Source of the DNA: Adineta vaga
Lineage: Eukaryota > Rotifera
Direction of reading: 5' to 3'
Assembly (NCBI GenBank): GCA_021613535.1
Contig: CP075495.1
Location: 11,160,001 to 11,224,000 of the forward strand
Length of the DNA: 64,000 bases
Shown piece by piece: positions 14,501 through 23,873 of this stretch (the first letter of the stretch is position 1; each line of letters opens with the position of its first letter). The notes beneath the pieces were generated by a model. The model was not told where the DNA came from, made no database searches, and was given only the letters and a program-made list of their open reading frames with translations. The position numbers were made by a program, and so were the translations under genes.

Positions 14501-15082
14501 CGTGTGGCACTTGTTTTCTTATATTGTGTTGATGAACGTGTCGCATCATTATCTAATATTGCAATTTCTGGTATTAATGAAGAACCATTCGATGGTAAAA
14601 GCATTGAAATTGAAGTAAGAAACCAAATTTGTTCGATATGAGTTAATGAATGAAGAAATTGTAGAGGTTTTGTTGAAGGAGATAATTTTATTAATTGACT
14701 AGCTGGTTGAAATGTTGAATAACGTAAAGAATTGATTGAAAAATCATTTTTATTATCATCATTTAATAATAACCATCGATTAAAAGAATTAAATGTGATA
14801 GTTGATGAATAGTAACGTTTAAATGATGTATATAATATTGATATTGGATCAATTGAACCTTGTTTGGAAAGATTCAATGCAAATGAACGACATTGTGACC
14901 AAAGTAATTCATTGATACCTAAACATTGAATAGGTGGAGGACATGATTGATGTGTATATTTATCAAATAAATTTGTTGGTAATGGACAAGACAATTCCGA
15001 CCAGTTGATTCTATGAAAAATAAACGATTGACTCTTTTTCTTTGTTATTTAATTAAATTTACTCGGACGAATTTGTATTCAT
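11593..15082 (-). CDS. Fusion of two degenerate pogo/CENP-B-type (DDE_1) transposases, probably domesticated
   Basis: Six exons with in-frame joins encode about 1,000 residues (ATG 15082, first exon only 20 bases). The first half carries a DDE_1-like core: TRLHCIFAVTPSGK, then TGVITYEYVQQWLEEF, then ALLIDPRTTLITPDF, then NVELLTTDVDTYNTHILVPF. The last is laid out like the LLLDNHSSH...LPPHTTHLLQPLD region of Tigger/pogo transposases. The second half (about 13660-12240) has a psq-like helix-turn-helix (ISISRASKSLGGMKL), a CENP-B-type HTH (PGIFWRAFEDIHQIQL) and a second DDE-like core (KVTVIYAFSNDGQSTEPFFI, LTPQIFQLWIEQSF, CPIVLILCSRL). The second catalytic Asp reads Asp in copy 1 and Cys in copy 2; the His-rich segment is lost in copy 2. 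The tail has a basic KRPSDENDEPHASKR stretch that could be a nuclear localisation signal. There are no terminal repeats, and long conserved reading frames are split by introns. This suggests a host gene, probably DNA-binding. The fold assignment is by eye. Confidence 0.65.
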
Positions 15083-15382
15083 TTTCACTGTAAAATTCAA
15101 ATGAATTTTCGTCTTTGTTTGTCAACAAGAGAAAATAAAACCGATAGTAATCTTCTTCTTCTTCTTCTTTTTATTTTCAAATAAATAAATGAATGAAACG
15201 AATGTTAACAAATGATTTGTTCGATAAAGAACAAATAAAGTCTCGAATAGATGTCGTCTAAAGAAACGACATCGAATATGTTTTTTTTCCTGTTTCTAGC
15301 CACGATCGTTTTGATGTTGTCATAGAAATCGTAGTGTAGAAAAATGGTTATTTCAAAGATTACTTTCTATTCAAGTTAGACA
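15083..15382. promoter_or_regulatory. Divergent promoter region
   Basis: Only 300 bp separate the start codons of the minus-strand double-transposase gene (15082) and plus-strand DNAL4 (15383). Both promoters must therefore lie here or overlap. The stretch has T/C tracts and no obvious TATA box at a useful distance. The role is inferred from gene orientation. Confidence 0.5.
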
Positions 15383-15936
15383 ATGGCCACAGACGGTGCT
15401 GATGGAGAAACTCAACAAAAAGAAGAAACAAAACGACATACCTATCCACTTATTCGTGTAGGAAATATTTTCGAATGATAATCGTTGCAAATTTATATAT
15501 ATATATATATTTAGACAAGTGATATGAATGAAGAAATTAAAACTGAATGTATGGAATTATGTGTAACAGCATGTGAGAAATTTTCTCAAAATAACGAAGT
15601 TTGTTTCTGTTTTTGTGATTGAAAAATAAAGAATTGAGAATAATTTATGCTTTAGAATGCTGCACGAATGATTAAAGAAACGATGGTTAGTTCGATAGAA
15701 AAACTTGTCATTTTGTTTTATTGAAAATAATGTTTTCTTTTTTTCGTAGGATAAAAAATTTGGTCCAACTTGGCAATGTATTGTTGGTGAAGGATATGGG
15801 TAAATAGATAAGTTTGAAGAGAAATAGATGTATTAAACATATTTTATTTAGATTTTTTATTGAACATCAAGTAAAATCACTACTATATATGTTCTTTGGT
15901 GGTACTACGGCTATCATTGTATGGAAATGTGCTTAA
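15383..15936 (+). CDS. DNAL4: Dynein axonemal light chain 4 (LC8-like)
   Basis: Five exons (15383-15457, 15515-15598, 15656-15685, 15750-15799, 15852-15936) sum to 108 codons, giving 107 residues against 105 in vertebrate DNAL4. The core motifs are ELCVTACEKFSQNNENAAR, MIKETMDKKFG, WQCIVGEGYGFFIEH and YMFFGGTTAIIVWKCA, all characteristic of DNAL4 rather than of cytoplasmic LC8. The protein is a light chain of outer-arm axonemal dynein, which fits a ciliated animal. The divergent N-terminus (MATDGADGETQQKEETKRH) is typical of family variation. All splice joins use GT-AG and keep the frame. Confidence 0.95.
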
Positions 15937-16299
15937 AAGACATGTATTTCATTTTTCTTTCGTTTTTTTCTTTTCTGAATATTTTTGTTTCAAGAGTCAT
16001 TTTCTTGTAACAAATGACATAGATGAAATGAACATTAACGACGTTTTAAAATAAACTATTCAATTCAAATCAAACAGCTGCATGAGAGCGAAAAGCAAAA
16101 TGAAAGATATGCTCGTATTTTGCATATTCAAATGAAAATAGATGAATGATCACGAAATGAATAGAATGTTTCTAACTAGTTTTCATGAAATTTCTTATTT
16201 ATGAAGAAGAAAATTCTTCTCAAAATGATCTTTGTCATTTCAATGAAACAATAACACGCGCATTTTTTCATTTTTTTAAATTATTTATCCTTCTCATTT
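15937..16299. other. Intergenic gap
   Basis: About 360 bp of AT-rich sequence between DNAL4 and the BAF-like gene. An AATAAAC-like element near 16051 could be the DNAL4 polyadenylation signal. Nothing else was seen. Confidence 0.5.
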
Positions 16300-16629
16300 A
16301 TGTCTATAGATTCATTTAAACTTGATCCATGTGATCTTCGTTCAAATAAATTTACTAGAATTTTATCTAAACCATTAGATAATAAAATGCTGTATAAACT
16401 ACCTGGCATAGGAATGAATACGTTTATAAAACTACAAAAAACAAAACGAATAACTAAAGCAAACGATTTATTACGTGAATTTATACATAGATTTCGATTC
16501 GATGATGAGCAATTTCGTTTATGGCTTATGAAAGATTATGCATTACCGGAATATCGAGCGACCGAATGTACATTGGCATTAATTGATTATATCGATCAAG
16601 CAAAGAAAAATCATTGGTCATTACCATAA
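16300..16629 (+). CDS. Barrier-to-autointegration factor (BAF)-like protein, divergent
   Basis: A single uninterrupted ORF of 109 residues. The segment KPLDNKMLYKLPGIGMNTF aligns with the BAF helix-hairpin-helix (KPV..L.GIG..L..KL). LLREFIHRFRFDDEQFRLWL aligns with the BAF core (VLGQFLVL..DE..FREWL), and YRATECTLALIDYIDQ with its last helix. BAF binds double-stranded DNA, bridges chromatin to LEM-domain proteins at the nuclear envelope, and blocks self-integration by retroelements. This copy is about 20 residues longer than the usual 89 and divergent, so it may be a BANF2-like paralogue. A CTATAG just after the ATG could act as a splice acceptor, so an upstream first exon is possible. Confidence 0.75.
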   Translation: MSIDSFKLDPCDLRSNKFTRILSKPLDNKMLYKLPGIGMNTFIKLQKTKRITKANDLLREFIHRFRFDDEQFRLWLMKDYALPEYRATECTLALIDYIDQAKKNHWSLP

Positions 16630-16790
16630 TCATATCTTTTTTTTCGTACATGGTGAAATATTTATATTGGACAATCCTTTTACTTTTCTTTCCTATATCT
16701 TTGAAAGTGTATCAATTGAAAACATATGTTTTGTAATAGAAATGAATATCGATGAAAAAAAACATTGTAGAATAAGAATAGATTCTAATA

Positions 16791-18728
16791 ATGTTGATAG
16801 TTGTATTTTTTTTTATAAATTGTATACAAACGATTGTAATGAGTGATCAGTTATATTCAACGAAACCACAGAAGTTTGAAAATAATGCTATTGTTTGTAT
16901 ACCTGATGATATTCATTCACTAAAAGCTATTGTTATATATTCTACTTCTCGTTCTACTTCGATAATACTTAAATCAATTGATGGAAATGTAATCGATCGC
17001 TTGAATCCACGTGCTTATCTTTATATTCATTTTCCAATATCATCTCTCTTATTCGATGAACAGAAATGTTTTCAAATCGAGTTAGAATCATCAATTCAAT
17101 CTGGACGAATTCAATTTATTTACAGATCGATTGATATCAATGATAATGCAATAATTCGTCGAAGTTTGTATAAGCATTTGAAATGAAATAAACTCTTTCT
17201 TTCCTTGTCTCTCTTTCTCTTTCTTGAAAATTATATAGTACCATCTTCATTGATTGATCCTTGTACAACTCGGCGAGTTAGATGTAAAAATGGTGGACAA
17301 TGTCAAGTCTTATCTGATGGAGAAACGAAATGTATTTGTCCAGATCATGTTACCGGTAATAATTGTGAATATGGTAAGTTTTAAATGAAAAGAAATTACT
17401 TTTTTCTATTCTCATATATTTCAATAATAGTTGGTATTCGATGTGCAAATCAGATCTGTATTAATCAAGCTCTTTGTTCTCGTGATAATCGATCATGTTT
17501 ATGTCAATTGGGTAGTCAAGGTCGTGATTGTTCAATAAGATGTGGTGAATCATATATTCAACCGAATATTTCTACAGATCGTATAATCAATGGAGAAACA
17601 GCCGTTAAAAATTCTTGGCCTTATATAGTCTTTATTCAAATTAGTGAACGAGGTTGGTGTGGTGGAAGTTTAATTGATGCATGGAATGTTTTAACAGCTG
17701 CACATTGTACACATGGAAGAAATATTGAAGAATTTACTCTATGGTTTGGCGTACATAAATTAGATGAACGCGAATATGAAATGAATTTAGGTATAGTTGA
17801 AAAACGTTTCGTCCGATATATATTTAATCATCCAGATTATAAAATCTATCCAATAAAAACATATAAACATGATTTAGCAATCATACGTCTTTCACAATCC
17901 GTACAAGAAACAGTGTATATTCGATACGTATGTATTTTACCACATCTCAATCCTTTTCAAGATGTTCAATTGAATGATCAAGTTGAAATTATTGGTTGGG
18001 GTTATATTAATAGAATGTTATCAGATGGAACATTTATTCGGCAAACAAATGAATTACAACAAGCAACGATTCGAATTCTTCCAGATTATGATTGTAGTGA
18101 ATATAGGAGAGATGATCTCATACTTTTTCAATCAAAACTTATGATTTGTGCTGGATCAAATGATTTTAAAACAGATTCGTGTCAAGGAGATTCAGGTGGT
18201 CCTTTATTAATGCAATATAATAACCGCTGGTAAGAATCAAAATAGATTTTATTTTCGATATTGCCATCTCATGAATTAAAGGTTAGTCAATATTACTTTT
18301 TTCGAAAAGACAAATACAAAGTTTATCGACATATAGTAATATGCGTATCTGTTGTGATTTATAGAGCAAATACCACAGTTGAGAAATGATCTTTTCAACA
18401 TGTAACTTACATTAATCAAGTATTCGAAGCTCGTGTAAAGTTTTGCGATCACATGTCAAACTGAATAGTACATACTCTATTTCTTACTAATCTTTTTGCG
18501 TCAGTAAAATAATACATCATAGAACAAAAACAAAAGATTTTGATCAACTAAAATCTTCGTTATAATCGATCTGTGAAATTAAATATCAAAATTTGGTAAT
18601 GACTTTTCTAGGTTGCAATGGGTTTAGTTTCTTTTGGTTCTACTGAATGCGCTAAGTTTGGTGCAGCTGGTGTTTATACTCGTCTTTCAACCTATTCCAA
18701 ATGGATATTTGAACATATGATACCATAA
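16791..18728 (+). CDS. Secreted mosaic serine protease: CUB-like, EGF, EGF-like, trypsin
   Basis: The signal peptide (MLIVVFFFINCIQTIV) is followed by about 110 residues with two cysteines that could be a CUB-like domain. An EGF module follows (CKNGGQCQVLSDGETKCICP, 17280-17340), then a second short EGF-like unit (CINQALCSRDNRSCLCQLG). The trypsin domain opens with RIINGETAVKNSWPYIVFIQ. The triad is in place: LTAAHC (His), KHDLAIIRL (Asp), DSCQGDSGGPLL (Ser). The Asp six residues before the Ser predicts trypsin-like cleavage after Lys/Arg. Introns at 17164-17238 and after the first EGF join in frame. The last exon (from 18612, MGLVSFGSTECAKFG to WIFEHMIP) does not: after CGCTG|gtaagaa the reading frame is one base off, and the intervening 380 bp is unusually long for this locus. 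This could be a sequence error, an insertion or a degenerating gene. Confidence 0.82.
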
Positions 18729-19286
18729 CTATCTTTTTCTCTGTATGCATATTTAAACATGTATATCAATATATAAACACTCGCACAAACATGTATTTGT
18801 TTCAGAGAAAAAAAGGTAGTATAAATGGTTTTTTAATAAACACGATGTACAACAAGAAACCATCGAGTCGAGAAGAGGAAGAATAACGTAGAAATGAACC
18901 AATCAGAACAAGAGAGAAAGAACCGGCAAGGAAAAGAAAGAAGAAACAAAAAGATGACAAGAAAAATTTCTTAGAGTTTTTAATATGCTTGAGTTAAACA
19001 ACCAAAATGGTATCACAGAGAGACAGACGCAACGTGAAAAAGAAATGACAAAAGAATACTTATGACAATACAATATGTATATTTATGCACATATATATAT
19101 ATATAATTATGCGGAAAAAAATCAACAAAATAAAAGAAAGATAGTTTACTATCTCGCTTTATCTATTGAAATCTTTCGTGACGGCAAAAATGACTATGGT
19201 TTTTTTTCACAACTGATGAGAAGAAAGATCGAATTGAAAAAGCAATTCTTATTTATACAGTCTTTATAATATCGTTTTGCTTTTGT
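18729..19286. other. Intergenic region between convergent genes
   Basis: About 560 bp holding the 3' ends of the protease (plus) and RXR (minus). It is purine-rich (GAGAAAGAA-type tracts) with a short (TA)n run near 19090-19104. The one ORF here is low-complexity and looks spurious. Confidence 0.55.
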
Positions 19287-20953
19287 TTAAAGTTGCCGAT
19301 TACGAATCATATGAATAATTTCGGAATCAGCTGAACGAGCTGCACCAGCGAAAAATAAATTTTCAATTCCTTTAATACACCAACCACGTATAGGTGGCAT
19401 TCGAAGAAGTAATTTAGCAAAACGTGCTACATCATCGCTATGGACCTTTTTACAATATGAGGCTAATGACATACAAACTTTTTCACGTAATTCCGATACT
19501 CGAGAAGTATCAACAACATCTTTCGCATCTAAGAATAGGAAAATTTACTTTTATAGAATGATGAATATCTAGATACATACCTGGATCAAAAAGAAATATA
19601 GCCTTGAGACATGTTATTTCAACTTTATCAACATTTAATTCACGCATAATTGTTACAACATCATGATAGAGGCGTGTGATAAAAAATTGAAGAGATTGAT
19701 CTACAGCTGTATGTGGTCGAACATAAGAACCATCCTAGAGAAATAATATATATATATATATATATGAGATAGTTAAACTATGATTAAATATTAAATTAAA
19801 TAACTAACCGATAGAATAAGTCCACAATCTGGTGCCATAATAGATCTGTAAGCAAGTGAACAACAAAGTATATCTCTCCATGAAGCTCTGACTAGTGCCA
19901 CTTGATCATCAAGAGATAAAGTAGAAAAATGAGGTACGCGCTTGGCCCAATCCGTTAATTGTGCTAATTGAGAATTAGTTGTTGATAAAAGACGATCGTA
20001 TGAACAATCTTCTTCGTGGAATGAATCAATTTTTGGTTCAACAGATAATTCAGCAGCAATCAATTTTTCAACTAACATTTCATCATCTGTATGAGAACCA
20101 GATGAACCAATACCCGTATTCGTATTTGTACTACCACTGCCAATACTTGCACTAGGTGATGAAGGTGATTCACCATCACCACTCATACCAGACTTTTGTC
20201 GTTCTTCTTGAACGGCTAAATAGAAAAGATTTTAGTACAAAAATAAACATCGTCGATTTATTGACTTCTTACCTTCTTTTTTCATACCAACAGTGATGCA
20301 TTTTTGATAACGACAATATTGACAACGATTACGTTGTCGTTTATCAATAATACATTCACGATTATCTCGACATGTATATGTTAAATCTTTTCGTACCGTA
20401 CGTTTAAAAAATCCTTTACATCCTTCACAACTAAACATAGAGAATAATTTAAAACTCAAGAAATTCATTTCTTTTGTATATTTTTCACAAACCTATGAAC
20501 TCCATAATGTTTGCCTGACGCTTTATCGCCACAAATAGCACAAGCATATTTCGATGCAGCATTTAAACTCATTCCACCACTTGTTGTAGCTGTTGGTGTT
20601 GAACTAGTTGAAGAATTTGAATTACCACCAATTCCTCCAAATTGTCCACCGCATGACATTGGTACTAGAAATTCATAACAAAGTATTGTCTCTCTCTCTC
20701 TCCGTAGATATCTTGTTTCTGTTTCATACCTGGACTTAACGATGTTGGTGAATCACCTCCTGAGCCACTGGAATAATTCGAATTACCACTTGTATGTTGT
20801 ATAGCTCCATTCTGCAATTGGTTAGTAACATCCATCGGCGGTGAAAATGTTCCATTATCACCATAACTAAAACCTATGAAAAATAAGAATATTGTTCGAA
20901 AAATATGTTGTCTCTTTTGTTTTATATAAATATTTATTACTTGATTCCGACAT
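19287..20953 (-). CDS. RXR: Retinoid X receptor / ultraspiracle-type nuclear receptor
   Basis: The start is at 20953, where a 13-base first exon (MSES) splices to a Ser/Gly-rich A/B domain. The DNA-binding domain is almost that of [19 protein letters not shown], then [20 protein letters not shown] and [14 protein letters not shown], with P-box CEGCKG. The hinge [10 protein letters not shown] also matches RXR. The ligand-binding domain has [20 protein letters not shown], the retinoid-contact Arg (AYRSIMAP) and the dimer helix [22 protein letters not shown] is the obligate partner of many nuclear receptors on direct-repeat elements. The C-terminal activation helix is altered: [13 protein letters not shown] sits where RXR has DTFLMEMLE, so the charge-clamp Glu is replaced by His. 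All exon joins checked are in frame. Confidence 0.93.
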
Positions 20954-21079
20954 CAGTTTAATTCATTAGATAATAAGAAAAATCAATAAATATAATCTAA
21001 AAAAAAGCGAATTACAATCAAAAAAGCTTGTTCCCAAATGATTGCGAGAAAAAAAATGAATCAAATTTTCTTGAAATAT

Positions 21080-21745
21080 CTAATAATTCGATGTAGATGG
21101 AATGTCTTTCATTAAAGCAATACCGGATGATGTTCCAAGACGTGTAGCACCGGCTTGAATTAATTCTTTTGCAAATGCACCATCTCGTATACCACCAGAT
21201 GCTTTTACTTGCACATTTTTCGGTGAATATTGCCGTAATAATTTGATATCATCTAATGTTGCTCCACCTGTTGAAAATCCGGTGGAGGTTTTTATAAAAT
21301 CGGCTCCACCATCTCCTACTATTTGACATAGCTTTTGTTTTTCACCTTCACTCAATAAACATGTTTCAATAATAACTTTTAAAATTTTATTTTCACCGGA
21401 TGAATGAACTAATTTTGCTAATTGTTCAATTTCATTTTGTACGTATTCAAAATCACCATCTTTTACTTTACCAATATTAATAACCATATCAATTTCTTGT
21501 GCACCATCATCCAATGCTTGTTGACATTCGAATAATTTCGTTTGTGTCGTTGTTGCGCCAAGGGGAAAACCAATAACAGTACAAACACGGACTTGATATT
21601 TTTCGGTAACATATTTCACGTGACATGGTTGAATACAAACAGTTGCAAATTTATGCTCCGTTGCTTCTGAACATAACTGATCAATTTGTTTTAATGTTGC
21701 ATCAGGTTTCAATATAGTATGATCGATGTAAGCGCTTGTCAACAT
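21080..21745 (-). CDS. deoC: Deoxyribose-phosphate aldolase, bacterial type
   Basis: An uninterrupted ORF of 221 residues, the length of bacterial DeoC; animal DERA proteins are about 100 residues longer. It begins MLTSAYIDHTILKPDATLKQ and shows the family signatures CVIGFPLG-like (CTVIGFPLGATTTQTK), QEIDMVINIG, FIKTSTGFSTGGAT (the Schiff-base Lys) and VQVKASGGIRDG (the second catalytic Lys). The enzyme cleaves 2-deoxyribose-5-phosphate to glyceraldehyde-3-phosphate and acetaldehyde in deoxynucleoside breakdown. It has no signal peptide and is probably cytosolic. Absence of introns and the bacterial length suggest horizontal acquisition. AT-rich codon use matches its neighbours, so any transfer is old. 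It lies 126 bp from the RXR start codon. Confidence 0.93.
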   Translation of the reverse strand: MLTSAYIDHTILKPDATLKQIDQLCSEATEHKFATVCIQPCHVKYVTEKYQVRVCTVIGFPLGATTTQTKLFECQQALDDGAQEIDMVINIGKVKDGDFEYVQNEIEQLAKLVHSSGENKILKVIIETCLLSEGEKQKLCQIVGDGGADFIKTSTGFSTGGATLDDIKLLRQYSPKNVQVKASGGIRDGAFAKELIQAGATRLGTSSGIALMKDIPSTSNY

Positions 21746-23873
21746 AATTACTTACTTTGACTTTTTTTTCTTCTTCTCCTTCTATTCCCCAAGAATTCTT
21801 TTCTTTGACTGGCTTTCTTTTGAAGGTCAACAAGGACGGGCATCTTCATTGGCTGATTTTTAATTACCAATGAATTTCAATTGGATCAATTTTATTCGAC
21901 AGTAGAGGGCGCTTAAGGAAGTTAAGATAGAAATGCTTTTTTTTCTACAATGTTTAATAGAAAATAAATGGTAAAAGGCGTTTTTCTTCAGTGTGATAAT
22001 AACTAATAGGTACTATTCGTTATTATAAATAAATAGAAGAAAACCAACCATAGGTTGAAAGAATGTCTATCCTATATCTCATCTTTGTTAGGTAAGAGAG
22101 GATAAAATATTAAAAGAAAAGAACAGAGACACTAAATAAGAATGATAATGTAATGTCTTTTATTCTTCATAACAGTCATTTTTAATAAATTGTGCTATTA
22201 ACATTTGTAAAAGGGATAAACTATTACTTACATGTTCTTTTTCTCCTTCACATCATACTTGAGTGATGAAGTTTTACTCTATAATCATGTTTGGTATACA
22301 TCTGTATCAACTATGGAAATACATTTTAATCAATACAAGAGCCAAACATTTAAAAAAAGATGTTCTTTGTCAACTTTCTTTTAAAACATCAGAAGTATAT
22401 GAAAAAAAAGTTTCAACAAAATTGATTATAATTTAGAAATAATTTTTTTTGAAAGTGTAAAATGATGTTTTAATTATATCTTCACAAAGAAAGAATCTTT
22501 TAGGCGTTAGTTAATAAATATCTTCTTTTATATTAAATTTATGAAGAAGAAAAGTATGCTATATAGGAAGTTCACAAAGAAGGTTCATATGATAAATTGC
22601 GAACGGGTACAATAATAATAACCATGTTGTGAAAGAAAGAAAGAAAAGAGAGCTGCTAAAATTTCTATAAATAATAATATTTTACCGATCTTTTGTTCAA
22701 AATTCGTCATACGAAATGGATTAAACTATGAAAGCGATGAGATTAGTCATTCGTCTATAATTGAAAGAAACGTGACTTAGTTTTCACTAAATATTCTCAA
22801 AAAAGATTGATGAATTCCTACATATTCATTTATACCTCATTATCAATTTACAAAAGACAGGAAATTTTTGTCAGATTGAAAAGAAGACATGTATAATCTA
22901 TGAACAAAAAGGCATGACATTTTAATAACTATTTCTCATAAGCATGCGCTTTCTCCTAAAATAAAATTTATCTTTCAAAGAACATCATAGTTATATGTAA
23001 CTTTGAAAATACCTAAGTATATAGATGCTTAATTAAACGCAATATTGTTCAATAATAAGTTAAATTAATAATAATGTCAGTCGAATAAAACAAATAGAAA
23101 ATGTGTGATTTTGTTTTTTTGAATTTCATAATTGATATTAAATTCACAAAAAGTTCGCTTAGTTTGTTTCAAATGTGTTTCATGTCTCACTGGGGTTATT
23201 AGTAAGAATCTACTTCTAACTTCGTTGACAGCTTGAACACTTGTTAATAGGAATTATCGAGATAAATATTATTCTTTTTCTTTTACTGTACGTATCTTCT
23301 AATGACGACGATGATAATAAAAATGAACATAAATCTTCTCAAAATAGAATAAATTTTTTTATTAATGAATCAACGCTAATCTTTGTATGTAATAAATAAA
23401 CATGCTTATTTATTGAACGAATTTTATTGCTGCACTTACATCCAATTTCAATGAGAGGAGATAAACTAGATGGATTACTTGTATTCTCAAATATTTCAAT
23501 AATCGTTAACTAAGTCACAGAAAGATGACAGAAAATATCTTTATCGTTGCACTTAAATTTCACTTTATACGATAAAAAATGAAAACTAATGTTCATTGGC
23601 ATTGAAATCAAACGATCAACTCATTTGTATTTTTTATCTTTTATGTCAGTTTTCATCGAGTCATTCAGTTGTATTCACGTTAACCTTGTTATGCAACAGA
23701 TAAATATCGCTACTAAACATGAGTGATTCATCGATACAAATCATTATCCCATGCATTTTTCTTATCGTTCGTCACTTCGAACGACATAAACAAATGTGAA
23801 AGATACCTCCTAATAGCATGATATACGAATATAGATAAGAAAAAAAAACTTCAATACAGCTATACATATTGCA
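21746..23873. other. Intergenic region between divergent DERA and MOCOS
   Basis: About 2.1 kb, AT-rich, with no credible ORF. Since DERA and MOCOS are transcribed away from each other, both promoters should be here. No motif or repeat family was recognised. Confidence 0.55.
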
